Assembly (NCBI RefSeq): GCF_024436415.1
Contig: NZ_JAFMZQ010000001.1
Span: 620,001 to 684,000 of the forward strand
Direction: 5' to 3'
Length of the DNA: 64,000 nt
DNA from: Pedobacter deserti
GTDB lineage: Bacteria > Bacteroidota > Bacteroidia > Sphingobacteriales > Sphingobacteriaceae
Made by a program: the position numbers and the translations under genes. The notes under the pieces were generated by a model. It saw only the letters and a list, made by a program, of their open reading frames with translations, had not been told where the DNA came from and made no database searches. Below, one piece after another: positions 39,157 through 48,258 of this stretch (the first letter of the stretch is position 1; every line of letters starts with the position of its first letter).

Positions 39157-41745
39157 TTATGCCAGGTTTCTTCCTGCATTAACGATACCATATACCGTTC
39201 TGATCGCCAGCTTTTCGTACCACTGACGCTCATCGGCAGATATATCGCCGCGAAGGCGTTCCAAAGCGAAATGCTGGATCAATACCAATGGAAGTACGAT
39301 CTTTTCTCTCACGGCAATAGAGCGCTTCTCTGCCGGATAATTCTCCATCAGTGTTTCATGTCCCGACAGCTTAAGGAGCATCCGCTTAGACAGCTCAAAT
39401 TCGTCGTACAGGCTCTTCCAGAACTGGCCATACTCTTCGTCGTTCTGAAAATGGGCGGTTATCGAGAAGTCTGACTTGCTCATGGACATCATACAGTTGT
39501 CGATGATGGTCTTAAAGTATCCCGACTCATTGTAGGTTTCCACAACCTTATCCCAGTTGCCCTGTTCTTCCTGGTCTTTAAGTGCCGTACCCATACCGTA
39601 AAAACCAGGGATATTCTGCTTTAACTGGCTCCAGGCGGTAACAAAACTGATCGCCCGCAGATCCTCCAGCTTCAATGATCCTCCGGAGCTGCGTTTTACC
39701 GGCCTGCTGCTGATGGTGATTTTAGAAAGCAGGGTAAGCGGCGAGAACTTCTCCAGATAGCTCAGGAAAAGGGGGTGCTTGCGGAGCGATACAAACGCGT
39801 TGAAGCTGGTCCTGGCCATGTTGTCGAGCAGGTTTTTATGCACCGGATCCAGCAGGATATTGTGCTTCTCCCGGATGCCGGCTGAAATCCCCGCGTTGAT
39901 CAGCTGTTCGATATTGAATTCTGCGCTGTCGATAGACCCGAATTGTGAACTGATGGTTTGCCCCTGAATGGTCAGCTGAATATTTTTGTTGGCGATCTCT
40001 TTGCCCATCGAGGCATAAAAGCGGTGTGTTTTGCCTCCGCCGCGTGATGGCGGGCCGCCTCTGCCGTCAAAAAAGGCGAGTTGTATGTTATGCTTGTTGG
40101 CCGTGGATGTAAGCGCAACCTTGGCATTGAATATAGACCAGTTGGCCATTAGATAACCCCCATCTTTGGTGCTGTCAGAAAACCCGAGCATGATATGCTG
40201 CTTGTTTCCGCGACTCGCTAAATGTTTTTTATAGAAGGGGTGCGCGTATAGTGTTTCCATGATATCGCCCGCTACTTCCAGATCGTGTACGGTTTCAAAC
40301 AACGGTACGAAGTCGACGGTCAAGCTGTCTTCTTCCCATCCGTTCCAGAGAAACAGCTCGATAAGCTGAAGGATGTCGCTTGCCCGCTGGCAGTTGCTGA
40401 TGATAAACCGGTGGCATGCTTCTTCTCCATTACTTTCCTGGATCTGCTTGATCTCCGAGATGGTCTGTAAGGTGTCGTCAATGAGCGGGTCGGGCGTAGC
40501 CGGATTCTGCAGTCGCGCGCTTTTGAATACAAGCGTGTTAATTTTTTCTTCTTCGCTCAGTTCATCGTAGTTTTCAGGGAACAGGGAAATAATGGGCTTG
40601 CTTTGTCGGCAATATGCATGTACGTCTCTGAGTACCCTGCTGTCCTGCCTGATGTCAAGTGAGGCAAAGTGGCATTTGTAAAGTTCTATTTTGCGTATCA
40701 GATCCGACACAAGATCGGTAAAGAGCCCGTCGTGATCTGTATCCAGAGTATTCTTGATGTTGCTGAGATATCCGACAATGCTATCCGATATGTTTTCCAT
40801 CTGAAGACTGGAATCGAAGGCGTTTGCATACAGGATGTCGTGTACTTTGGCGATGTCGTCTTCTACGCCACGGAAGGTGATGCGGCGCTTTAAGTTACGG
40901 AAGTCGCGGTAGTAACAACGGAACAGTATCTGACGGAGCATTCGCGCAACTTGTATGGTCGCATCTGTATGTACGTTGGGATTGCCGTCCCTGTCTCCAC
41001 CAGGCCAGAAGCCAAGTTCGAGGATCTTTTTTGGTTCGAGATTGAAGTCTGTAAGCGTGCGGTCAATCTCAGATTGTATGTTGGCCGCCGCGAAGTAAAA
41101 GACGTTTTCCAGGTACCAGGCAAGGCTCAGGGCTTCATCGACCGGGGTGGGCGACTTCTTATTAAAGAACGGCGTTTTGCCAAGCTGCTGCAGGAGCGAA
41201 TGGATGGTCGACAAATCGTTTGTTTTAATGGCGGTTGTCAGATCCGTAATGATGGAAAGCACACTTCCCGGGTAGAATTGGGTGGGGTGCGCAGTAAGAA
41301 CCAGACGGAGCGAAAAATCCTCCATAAGCTTCTCAATTTTTTCACTCAGAGGATTGTTGTCGACGCCCTTTTTCAGATAATCGAGCAAAGCGCTGTGCTC
41401 ATCTGAGGCATTGATCTTGGTAAAGCTCGCGTCTTCTATGGCATCGAACAAAACGACCTGGCGTTCGATGTATTGGATAAAGCGAAAGAGCAGGTCTATA
41501 ACATCTTTGGTTCCCTCGGTCTGGGTGTATTTTTCAAAGAATGCACGAATAATGTCTGCGGGCGTTTTCCGGTTATTGACGCCGTCTTCGCAGGACTTGA
41601 TAAAAAGAGGAAGCAGTGTTCCTGTGTCTTTGATCTTGTAAAACGGAAGGGTAAGGAAAAGGCTGTTATATAGTTCGAAACGAGATACAACTTCGTTGTT
41701 GAATACGGACTCTCGCTGGCCTTTTGCACGTTGTTTCTGCATCAT
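39157..41745 (-). CDS. ppc: Phosphoenolpyruvate carboxylase
   Basis: Anaplerotic carboxylation of PEP to oxaloacetate. 862 residues, the lower end of the usual range. Motifs: VLTAHPTQFYPGS with the catalytic His, LGFWPGGDRDGNPNVH, ML-GFSDSTKDGGYLMA (metal Asp/substrate Lys region), and FFDGRGGPPSRGGGKTHRF (mobile loop, in parts). The C-terminal NAGRNLA departs from the conventional ...RNTG ending, as in other Bacteroidota. Start is one of two tandem ATGs (41745 or 41742). A single gene, convergent with the redox operon. Confidence 0.96.
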   Translation of the reverse strand: MMQKQRAKGQRESVFNNEVVSRFELYNSLFLTLPFYKIKDTGTLLPLFIKSCEDGVNNRKTPADIIRAFFEKYTQTEGTKDVIDLLFRFIQYIERQVVLFDAIEDASFTKINASDEHSALLDYLKKGVDNNPLSEKIEKLMEDFSLRLVLTAHPTQFYPGSVLSIITDLTTAIKTNDLSTIHSLLQQLGKTPFFNKKSPTPVDEALSLAWYLENVFYFAAANIQSEIDRTLTDFNLEPKKILELGFWPGGDRDGNPNVHTDATIQVARMLRQILFRCYYRDFRNLKRRITFRGVEDDIAKVHDILYANAFDSSLQMENISDSIVGYLSNIKNTLDTDHDGLFTDLVSDLIRKIELYKCHFASLDIRQDSRVLRDVHAYCRQSKPIISLFPENYDELSEEEKINTLVFKSARLQNPATPDPLIDDTLQTISEIKQIQESNGEEACHRFIISNCQRASDILQLIELFLWNGWEEDSLTVDFVPLFETVHDLEVAGDIMETLYAHPFYKKHLASRGNKQHIMLGFSDSTKDGGYLMANWSIFNAKVALTSTANKHNIQLAFFDGRGGPPSRGGGKTHRFYASMGKEIANKNIQLTIQGQTISSQFGSIDSAEFNIEQLINAGISAGIREKHNILLDPVHKNLLDNMARTSFNAFVSLRKHPLFLSYLEKFSPLTLLSKITISSRPVKRSSGGSLKLEDLRAISFVTAWSQLKQNIPGFYGMGTALKDQEEQGNWDKVVETYNESGYFKTIIDNCMMSMSKSDFSITAHFQNDEEYGQFWKSLYDEFELSKRMLLKLSGHETLMENYPAEKRSIAVREKIVLPLVLIQHFALERLRGDISADERQWYEKLAIRTVYGIVNAGRNLA

Positions 41746-41951
41746 AATTGGGGGGTTGTTTTTTGCGCGCTTAAGCTACCAAAAATGATTCAAATACCGA
41801 CGGCTTATTTCGATTAAATTTATTTTGATATTTTTCTATAAATCATTAACTTAGTACCATAGAGGTTTAACAAATCCGTCTAGATTTATTTGCCTGCCGT
41901 TACAACGCAATGAGAAGCGGACAGGTAGTAATTGTTAATTTTTTGGGGTAG

Positions 41952-41981
41952 AACAGCCGGCAAGACAACTTGCCGGCTGTT
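41952..41981 (-). terminator. Hairpin after the efflux operon
   Basis: 13-bp perfect stem AACAGCCGGCAAG / CTTGCCGGCTGTT with loop ACAA, 3 nt downstream of the transporter stop. On the minus strand no T-run follows, so it may stabilise the 3' end as much as terminate. The remainder of the 239-nt gap to ppc shows no clear feature. Confidence 0.6.
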
Positions 41982-41984
41982 TTG

Positions 41985-43532
41985 TTAATGTGCATCTGTG
42001 GGTACCGCCACGTTCTTCCTGAATTTTTGGAGGAAGACCAAAGGGATGGAAAACAACAGAATTAAACCGGCAACCCAATAGGCGTCGCTATAGGTGAGTA
42101 GGAGTGATTGTTTAATTACTGTTCCCTCAATAGCCTTTATCGCCTGATTTTTTGCGTCTAGATAGGTGTAACCGTGTGCCATAAAGCTCTTTATGAATCC
42201 GTTAAGGCGGTCGGTAAACGCGGGGTTGTACTCGTTAATATTTACGAGGAGGTTGCTGCGGTGGAATCCCTGCCTCACATGAATTAGTGTAGTTAGCGCG
42301 GCAATTCCAAACGACCCGCCTAATTGTCTCATCATGTTGTTCAAGCCTGAGCCCTGCCCGATTTCCGGACCTTTCAGGTCCTGTATGGCCAGGGTGGTAA
42401 GCGGAACAAACAGCAAAGCCATGCCAATACCGCGTACAATCAGGGGAAGAAAAAAGTCGCCGGTGCCCGACTGTAGGGTCGACTTACTGAGCATGCTGCA
42501 GAATACAAAAAACAGGAGCATACCAATCGCCGCCATAATTTGAGCAGGAACGCCTTTTTTTAGCATTATGCCAATGAAAGGCATCAGGATGATGGTGCAA
42601 AGTCCGCCGGGAAACAGCAATTCCCCCGTTTGAAGCGGGGAGAAGCCTAAGAGGTTCTGGCAAAAAACGGGGAAGACAAAGACGGAGCCGTATAATCCGA
42701 AACCTAGAATAAACGAGGTAAACATGCCGATGGAGAAACTTCTGTGGCGCATGATCTTGAAGTTGACTATCGGATGGTCAGTGGTGGTCTCCCGCCAGAT
42801 GAACAGCAACAGCCCGATCACCGACAGGGCGGCAAGCGCTGTAATATATGGTGTCGCGAACCAGTCCTCGCTTTCTCCTTTTTCCAGTACGGTTTGTAAA
42901 CTGCCAACGGCAACGGCCAAAAGCAGAATGCCCCACCAGTCGACCGGCGCCCCTTTATCCTCTTTAGGTGTAGCGCGTACAAAAGTATACGTGCAATACG
43001 CCGCCAGGATTCCAACGGGAATGTTAACATAAAAGATCATGGGCCATGTGCTGATTTCGAGCAGGTAGCCACCAATGGTTGGCCCTACCGTTGGCCCTAC
43101 TACCGCACCCAGGCCAAAAAGAGCTGTGGCGATGCCGACGTCTTCCCTTGGCCAGGTTTCGATTAGAATGGCTTGTGCGGTCGATATCAGGCCGCCTCCA
43201 GCGAGTCCCTGCAGGATGCGGAAGATAATGAGCTCTTCGAGGTTTGTGGCATTCCCGCAAAGAAAGGAGGCTATGGTAAAGAGGATAATGGAGAACAGGA
43301 AATAGTTTTTACGGCCAAAGCGCCCGCCCAGCCAGCCGGACATAGGCAGTACGATGACGTTGGCTACGGCGTAGCCGGTAGAAAGCCAGGCGACGTCTTC
43401 CAGGGTGGCACCGAGGTTGCCCTGGATCTGGGGTATTGCCACATTTACTATGGTCGTATCAATAAGCTCCAGCAAGGATGCGGTAATGACTGTGAATGTG
43501 ATGATCCACTTTTTTAAACCTTTTTCGGCCAT
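41985..43532 (-). CDS. MFS multidrug efflux transporter, DHA2 family (EmrB-like)
   Basis: 515 residues with about 14 predicted transmembrane helices, the DHA2 drug:H+ antiporter layout. Family marks: LLELIDTTIVNVAIPQIQGNLG with the Asp of TM1, WLSTGYAVANVIVLPMSGWLGGRFGRKN (motif A, in parts), and the motif-C-like GAVVGPTVGPTIGGYL. It is the inner-membrane pump of a tripartite system with the HlyD and TolC proteins upstream; 2 nt after the HlyD stop. Last gene of the tetR-tolC-hlyD-mfs operon. Confidence 0.93.
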   Translation of the reverse strand: MAEKGLKKWIITFTVITASLLELIDTTIVNVAIPQIQGNLGATLEDVAWLSTGYAVANVIVLPMSGWLGGRFGRKNYFLFSIILFTIASFLCGNATNLEELIIFRILQGLAGGGLISTAQAILIETWPREDVGIATALFGLGAVVGPTVGPTIGGYLLEISTWPMIFYVNIPVGILAAYCTYTFVRATPKEDKGAPVDWWGILLLAVAVGSLQTVLEKGESEDWFATPYITALAALSVIGLLLFIWRETTTDHPIVNFKIMRHRSFSIGMFTSFILGFGLYGSVFVFPVFCQNLLGFSPLQTGELLFPGGLCTIILMPFIGIMLKKGVPAQIMAAIGMLLFFVFCSMLSKSTLQSGTGDFFLPLIVRGIGMALLFVPLTTLAIQDLKGPEIGQGSGLNNMMRQLGGSFGIAALTTLIHVRQGFHRSNLLVNINEYNPAFTDRLNGFIKSFMAHGYTYLDAKNQAIKAIEGTVIKQSLLLTYSDAYWVAGLILLFSIPLVFLQKFRKNVAVPTDAH

Positions 43533-43534
43533 GC

Positions 43535-44575
43535 TTAGTCGTTTACGGAAACGGATACTTTAACGCTCATGCCCGGCCTGAACGAGGACATAAGTTCTTT
43601 TGGCGCTTTTGTGATCCTGATCTTTACGGGTACGCGCTGAACAACTTTAACGAAGTTTCCGGTGGCGTTGTCAGGCGGCAAAAGGGAGCCTTTTGCTCCG
43701 GTTATAGGGGCGAAGTTGTAGACTTCCCCCTCGACTTCGGCGTCAGGATATGCGTCGACCTCTATTTTCACTTTAGAGCCGGGTTTGATTTCTTCGAGCT
43801 GCGTTTCCTTGAAATTAGCAGTGATATACAAACTGTTGTCATTTACAATAGAGAACAGGGACTGTCCTGCCTGGACCAGCTGCCCTTTCTGTACGTTCTT
43901 TTTGGAGACCAGGCCGCTTGCAGGGGCTTTAATTAAAGTGTATGAAAGCTGGAGTTTGGCAAAATCTACCTCTGCCTGTTGCTGAGTTACGCCAGAGTTG
44001 CTTACCGCCAACTGCGACTCGCTGGTGTTGACTTGCTTAACTAAGGCGATATACTGATCGTTTGCAGCGGCATACTCCGCCTCGGCCGACTCTCTTTCTG
44101 CCTTAGCCTGATCGAACTGCTGCTGTGTAACAGAGCCGTCTTTTATCAGATTGGCATAACGCTCGAAATTTTTTCGGGCCAGCGAAAGTTTCGCCTTAGC
44201 CGCGTCTATGTTCGCCTTGGCGGTACTGGTATTTGCAGAACTGGCAGAGATTTGCGCTTGCGATACATTAACGCCAGCGCTGGCGCCTTTCTGGCGGGCC
44301 TCGGCCTGTTCTAGTTTGACGCTGTAGTCGCTGTCGTCTAGTTCAACCAATACATCGCCTTCGCTTACGTGGGTGTTTTCCTCGAACCGGATCTGCTTAA
44401 CATATCCGCTTACCCTGGCCACAACCGGACTGATGTCTCCATCGATTTGCGCATCATCGGTGTCGACGTGATTGCTGTAATAGATGTATTCTTTAATGCC
44501 AAAACCGGCGCCTATGATGATTAATACGGCGAGTATGATCGGGATTATTTTGTTTTTCTTCTTTTCAGTTGTCAT
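43535..44575 (-). CDS. HlyD/EmrA family membrane-fusion protein
   Basis: 346 residues: a single N-terminal transmembrane helix (IIPIILAVLIIIGAGFGI), biotinyl-lipoyl strands (SPVVARVSGYVKQIRFEENTHVSEGDVLVELDDSD in parts), a long Ala-rich coiled-coil hairpin (about 90-200), then a barrel (IKAPASGLVSKKNVQKGQLV, LYITANFKETQLEEIKPGSKVKIEVD in parts). It bridges the MFS pump and the outer-membrane channel. 10 nt from the TolC gene. Confidence 0.93.
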   Translation of the reverse strand: MTTEKKKNKIIPIILAVLIIIGAGFGIKEYIYYSNHVDTDDAQIDGDISPVVARVSGYVKQIRFEENTHVSEGDVLVELDDSDYSVKLEQAEARQKGASAGVNVSQAQISASSANTSTAKANIDAAKAKLSLARKNFERYANLIKDGSVTQQQFDQAKAERESAEAEYAAANDQYIALVKQVNTSESQLAVSNSGVTQQQAEVDFAKLQLSYTLIKAPASGLVSKKNVQKGQLVQAGQSLFSIVNDNSLYITANFKETQLEEIKPGSKVKIEVDAYPDAEVEGEVYNFAPITGAKGSLLPPDNATGNFVKVVQRVPVKIRITKAPKELMSSFRPGMSVKVSVSVND

Positions 44576-44585
44576 TTCAGTAGGA

Positions 44586-45908
44586 TTATTTAGAAGTGTC
44601 GATTTTTCCGGTTGATTTTAACAGGGTGTACCAGGCGAGTCCTGCATCCGCCTTTGCAATTTCCAGATTGATGCGGGCTTGATATAGCAATGTTTCAGCA
44701 TCTATGCGGTCGGTAGCCGAGGCTACATTGTTCTGGTACTTTGAAGCAAGCAGCTTATCATTTTCTGTGGCCTGTACGATAGAGGCTTCAAGCACTTTGA
44801 TACGGTTTACCGCCAGCAGATAGTCATGATAAGACTTGTTTATTTCTGTCTTAACCTGATCGGTAAGTACATCTTTCTGCAGAGTTATGCTTTTTTGCTG
44901 TATGCGCGCTTCTGCAACTTTGTGCCTAGTTGTCCAAAGGGAGCCGATGTTCCAGGACAGATTTGCGCCGAGCGTTATGGGGGAGATAAACTGGTTGACC
45001 GGTGGAATGAAGCGGCCGCTTGGGTTTATGTAATAAAGATTGGCGCCAACACCAACACTAGGTAGGGTTTCTGCTTTCACAGACTTTGTGTTTACTTCCG
45101 CAGCGTGATTTTGTAAGTCCAGCTGGCGGAGCTCCTGGCGGTTTTCCATGGCCATTTCGGTAAAACTGCCCAGGTTTGGTGCCATTTGGAGGTGGGCTTC
45201 GGGATCTGAAATGTCGAGTATTGTGTTTCCATCCAGGCCGAGCATAATGTTCAGATTGTAATTGACGATTTTGCGGTTGTTCTCGATTTCCATCCCGGTA
45301 AGCGATACATTTGCCTCCTGTAACTGGAAACGGAGTACATCATTTTTGGTGACAATACCCTGGCTGAAGAATCGCTGAGCTTGCTTAAGCTGGCTGGCAA
45401 TCGATTCAAGGTTCTGCTCAACCACCTTTTTACTCTGTATGATTTTGAAAAGATTATAGTAGGTAGAGATCACTGCGTAGGCGATTTCTTCTTTGCTTTT
45501 GTCGGCATCCAGTCTCGCAACTTCGGCCAAGAGTCGGGTCGACGCTTCGGCATACCTGAGTTTTCCTCCACCATACACGAGTTGCTCGACTGCGGCGGTT
45601 CCGACAAAGGCGTCTGCACGTTTCGGTAGGTGCAGCGGTGCGGACTCCCCTATGACCAGCGTGTTGCCCGGGATCTCGGCGTGGTTATATAAAAACGAAG
45701 CGTTTCCCGAAGGCAAAGCGTTGTCTTTAACTACAGCAAGGTGAGCAAGGGCTTCATCAATTTTATTTTGTGAGAGGCGTAGATTTTTGCTGTTTTCAAT
45801 TCCCAGGTTGACCGCCTCACTAAGGTCCAGGTGCCTCACCTGCTGAGCGTAAGTGGTCCCGGAAAGCAGCAGGCCTGTAAGTATTAAATTTTTGAACAGA
45901 TGTTTCAT
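44586..45908 (-). CDS. TolC-family outer membrane efflux channel
   Basis: 440 residues, signal peptide MKHLFKNLILTGLLLSGTTYA. OEP repeats with long alpha-helical barrel segments (LDLSEAVNLGIENSKNLRLSQ, and the second half NLEIAKADAGLAWYTLL) and beta strands between. It completes the tripartite pump. Its ATG overlaps the stop of the TetR gene by 4 nt, so the regulator and the channel are translated together. Confidence 0.92.
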   Translation of the reverse strand: MKHLFKNLILTGLLLSGTTYAQQVRHLDLSEAVNLGIENSKNLRLSQNKIDEALAHLAVVKDNALPSGNASFLYNHAEIPGNTLVIGESAPLHLPKRADAFVGTAAVEQLVYGGGKLRYAEASTRLLAEVARLDADKSKEEIAYAVISTYYNLFKIIQSKKVVEQNLESIASQLKQAQRFFSQGIVTKNDVLRFQLQEANVSLTGMEIENNRKIVNYNLNIMLGLDGNTILDISDPEAHLQMAPNLGSFTEMAMENRQELRQLDLQNHAAEVNTKSVKAETLPSVGVGANLYYINPSGRFIPPVNQFISPITLGANLSWNIGSLWTTRHKVAEARIQQKSITLQKDVLTDQVKTEINKSYHDYLLAVNRIKVLEASIVQATENDKLLASKYQNNVASATDRIDAETLLYQARINLEIAKADAGLAWYTLLKSTGKIDTSK

Positions 45909-46525
45909 TTTTGGGGTGCTAGGTATATGGTGATCAAATCGCGCAGATGCGCAATCAGTCGATCGGTAAGTTGCTTGCGGTCTTCCGGCTTGCCAAGATC
46001 CTGGCTTGTTCCATGTGTGATCTTTCCGGGCGATATCGCTATCTTGCTAATGGTTCCGACTAGCGTGAGAATGGTTAGCCGGACATCGACCTGCCTGATG
46101 CTGCCTTCAGATATTCCTTCGTTGATGATGTTCTCGATAATCTGATAGTTTTCAGCCATCGCTTTTTTGATGTTGCCAAACATTTCAGGGCGTTGGGGGA
46201 GGGACAGCTCCCTATGTATCATTTTGTGGAAGCGATGATTGCTCAGGGTGCGAACCGCATACTCGTCAATAATCTTCATCAATTTTTCGATACCGGTTTC
46301 ACTGCCCTTGCTGATTCGCTCCAGTTGTTCCTTTAGGTCGCTAATCCGTTTATTTATGATTTCCATGAATACGCCTTCTTTGGAACCGAAGTAGTAATTA
46401 ATCATGGCCATGTTCGCACCTGATTCGCGCGCTATGAGCCGGGTAGACGAGCCTTCATACCCGAGTTCGGAAAACAGCCGCTCCGCAGCTTCCAGAATAC
46501 GTGTTCTTTTATCTTTTATTTCCAT
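45905..46525 (-). CDS. TetR/AcrR family regulator of the efflux operon
   Basis: 206 residues. N-terminal HTH: TRILEAAERLFSELGYEGSSTRLIARESGANMAMINYYFGSKEGVF (in parts) with the classic YYF-xxKE recognition end; the C-terminal ligand domain is all-helical. First gene of tetR-tolC-hlyD-mfs; the palindrome at 46548-46565 that covers the -7 box should be its operator, so the regulator represses its own operon until a substrate binds. Confidence 0.93.
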   Translation of the reverse strand: MEIKDKRTRILEAAERLFSELGYEGSSTRLIARESGANMAMINYYFGSKEGVFMEIINKRISDLKEQLERISKGSETGIEKLMKIIDEYAVRTLSNHRFHKMIHRELSLPQRPEMFGNIKKAMAENYQIIENIINEGISEGSIRQVDVRLTILTLVGTISKIAISPGKITHGTSQDLGKPEDRKQLTDRLIAHLRDLITIYLAPQK

Positions 46526-46541
46526 ATGTTGATTGGGTGCG

Positions 46542-46549
46542 CAAAACTA
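46542..46549 (-). promoter_or_regulatory. -7 element of the efflux operon
   Basis: TAGTTTTG on the minus strand matches TAnnTTTG and its first two bases are the end of the 18-bp palindrome, so repressor binding would occlude it. Confidence 0.6.
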
Positions 46550-46565
46550 ATCAATCGATTGATTA
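46548..46565. promoter_or_regulatory. Perfect 18-bp palindrome, probable TetR operator
   Basis: TAATCAATCGATTGATTA is fully self-complementary. It lies 23-40 nt upstream of the tetR ATG and overlaps the promoter -7 box; length and position fit a TetR-family operator. Confidence 0.7.
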
Positions 46566-46574
46566 ATATTGAGA

Positions 46575-46604
46575 AAATAAAAAAAGGTAATCTTGAAATT
46601 ACCT
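46575..46604 (-). terminator. Intrinsic terminator, minus strand
   Basis: Stem AGGTAAT / ATTACCT with a 6-nt loop, followed on the minus strand by TTTTTTTATTTT. It ends whatever transcript comes through 46605-46738: the small membrane gene or a separate RNA. Confidence 0.75.
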
Positions 46605-46738
46605 GCGATTGACAAAATGCCGCGACTGAGCTATCCTGGAACTAAGCCAAACGTAATTGTAGTACTGTCGACAGGACCACAGCGGGAACTGACAGTTCGT
46701 GCAAAAGGTAGCAAACAATAACTTAAATTTAGGAGGGG
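46605..46738 (-). other. Structured non-coding stretch, possible small RNA or 3'UTR
   Basis: 134 nt between the small membrane gene's stop and a strong terminator. It contains two short palindromes (GAACTG-A-CAGTTC at 46686-46698; CTGTCGACAG at 46665-46674) and, on the minus strand, GGATAGCTCAGTCG, which resembles the D-arm side of a tRNA, but no cloverleaf can be drawn. No reading frame. Confidence 0.3.
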
Positions 46739-46924
46739 TTAGTATTCCCTGCCTTTCACGATGCCATTGAGAAATATAGCGCTGAATATAAAACCGACTA
46801 TGCCTCCAAAGATTGCCCAGAAAAAATTATTTGTGATCGCTAAGGTGGTTACAATGCCGAAGAAGAGTCCTAATACGTAATATACCCAGTCAAAAGTGTT
46901 GTTATTTTTTCCTTGCTCAGTCAT
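46739..46924 (-). CDS. Small membrane protein, 61 aa
   Basis: 61 residues with two predicted transmembrane helices (VYYVLGLFFGIVTTLAI and FFWAIFGGIVGFIFSAIFL), short polar ends, no family recognised. Its own TATCTTTG box lies 20 nt upstream. It is transcribed toward the structured stretch and terminator at 46575-46738. Confidence 0.6.
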   Translation of the reverse strand: MTEQGKNNNTFDWVYYVLGLFFGIVTTLAITNNFFWAIFGGIVGFIFSAIFLNGIVKGREY

Positions 46925-46943
46925 AGTGAATATCTTAATGGCT

Positions 46944-46951
46944 CAAAGATA
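46944..46951 (-). promoter_or_regulatory. -7 element of the small membrane gene
   Basis: TATCTTTG on the minus strand, ending 19 nt before the ATG at 46924; it lies in the 62-nt gap after the histidine kinase stop. Confidence 0.55.
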
Positions 46952-46986
46952 TCGATTATTTTAATTTGGGAGGTAATTTTTTGTTA

Positions 46987-48210
46987 CTATGCCGGAGCGC
47001 CTGAGGTAGGCTCGTAAGTGATGCTGCTCTTTAATATGATCCGGAATGTGGTTCCCTTGCCGATTTCCGAATCTTTAATAAAGATTTGACCACTATGGTA
47101 ATTTTCGACGATTCTCCTGGTCAATGAAAGGCCCAGTCCCCAGCCTCGCTTTCGTGTGGTATAGCCGGGCTGAAATACGGCGTCGAATTTAGAACGGGAA
47201 ATGCCCGATCCGGTGTCTGTAACGTCTATCAGAACTTCTTCCTTTGCGAGGTTCTCGGCGATGTTTATGCTGATCTTCCCTTCGTTATCTATAGCGTTTG
47301 CTGCATTTTTCAACAGGTTTTCAATTACCCAGTCGAACAACGGTACATTTAGCATAGCGCGAACCTGCTCATCACCGGTAATCTCAAATCTGATCTTGTC
47401 AGATGTCCGTAGTTTAAAGTACTGGACAAAGTTATAGATCGCGGTATAGACCACGTGGTCCTCCAGGATGGGTTTTGAGCCGATCTTAGAAAAGCGGTCG
47501 GTGATCACTTCCAGGCGCTTGATGTCGTTCTCCATTTCCGCAATAAGCGGGTCGTCCTCGGCGTTAAACCTTGATTTTATCAGTTCTACCCAAGCCATCA
47601 GTGATGAGATAGGTGTGCCCAACTGATGTGCCGTCTCTTTTGCTAAACCGACCCAAACCTGGTCCTGTTCGGCCTTTCTGGCCGAACTGAAGGCTACGTA
47701 AGCCGTGAGCAAAAACACGGCGATGACCGCCAGCTGGATGTAAGGGAAATAGCGGAGCTGTGTTAGGGTTGGGGAGTCGCGATAATATAAATACCATACT
47801 GTGCCGTCTAGACCGATTATCGGTGTGGGCGCATGCTGCTTTTTCATGCGAAACAGTTCTTTCTTGAAATATAACGGATCGTATGTAATGCCTTCTTTTT
47901 TCTCCAGGTTATAGTTGGTTTTTGTTGAATCAAGCCCTTGAAAGCTGATGATTTCCCCCTGAGAGTCTGTAAGAATTACCGGAAGTTTTGTGTTGCTGCG
48001 TATGAGGTCGATCATACTGGTATAGCGATCGTCGTCGTACATTAAAAACGTCTGTTCGGTTACTTTAACGTACAACTGAAACTGGAGCTGCTCCTCGCGC
48101 TCCATTTTCTTAACGAACGAGTTACTATAAAAAACGGAAGCGGTTCCGATAACGATGGCAAAGATCAAAAGAAAGAATTTCCAACGGCGCTTTTTTTCGT
48201 ACGGATTCAT
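46987..48210 (-). CDS. Sensor histidine kinase
   Basis: 407 residues from ATG 48210 (MNPYEKKRRWKFF); the longer frame runs back over the divergent promoters. Two transmembrane helices (about 10-30 and 185-207) enclose a periplasmic sensor of about 150 residues without a recognised family. The dimerisation motif is AKETAHQLGTPISSLMAW with the phospho-accepting His in a HQLGTP box, then an N box VIENLLKNAANAID, G1 DTGSGIS and G2 RGWGLGLSL. No response regulator is adjacent, so it is an orphan kinase. Confidence 0.9.
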   Translation of the reverse strand: MNPYEKKRRWKFFLLIFAIVIGTASVFYSNSFVKKMEREEQLQFQLYVKVTEQTFLMYDDDRYTSMIDLIRSNTKLPVILTDSQGEIISFQGLDSTKTNYNLEKKEGITYDPLYFKKELFRMKKQHAPTPIIGLDGTVWYLYYRDSPTLTQLRYFPYIQLAVIAVFLLTAYVAFSSARKAEQDQVWVGLAKETAHQLGTPISSLMAWVELIKSRFNAEDDPLIAEMENDIKRLEVITDRFSKIGSKPILEDHVVYTAIYNFVQYFKLRTSDKIRFEITGDEQVRAMLNVPLFDWVIENLLKNAANAIDNEGKISINIAENLAKEEVLIDVTDTGSGISRSKFDAVFQPGYTTRKRGWGLGLSLTRRIVENYHSGQIFIKDSEIGKGTTFRIILKSSITYEPTSGAPA

Positions 48211-48232
48211 AGAATATGAAAAAGGCAAATTA

Positions 48233-48248
48233 CAAAAATATATCTTTG
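48233..48248. promoter_or_regulatory. Back-to-back -7 elements of the kinase and gltX
   Basis: TATTTTTG on the minus strand (48240-48233), for the kinase, and TATCTTTG on the plus strand (48241-48248), for gltX, are directly adjacent. The gltX ATG is 11 nt downstream, giving a very short leader. The two promoters must compete for polymerase. Confidence 0.6.
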
Positions 48249-48258
48249 CGGATAGTAT

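Noticed and set aside
46605-46660. A complete tRNA on the minus strand
   Set aside because: Only a D-arm-like string is present; no acceptor stem, anticodon arm or T-arm can be paired.
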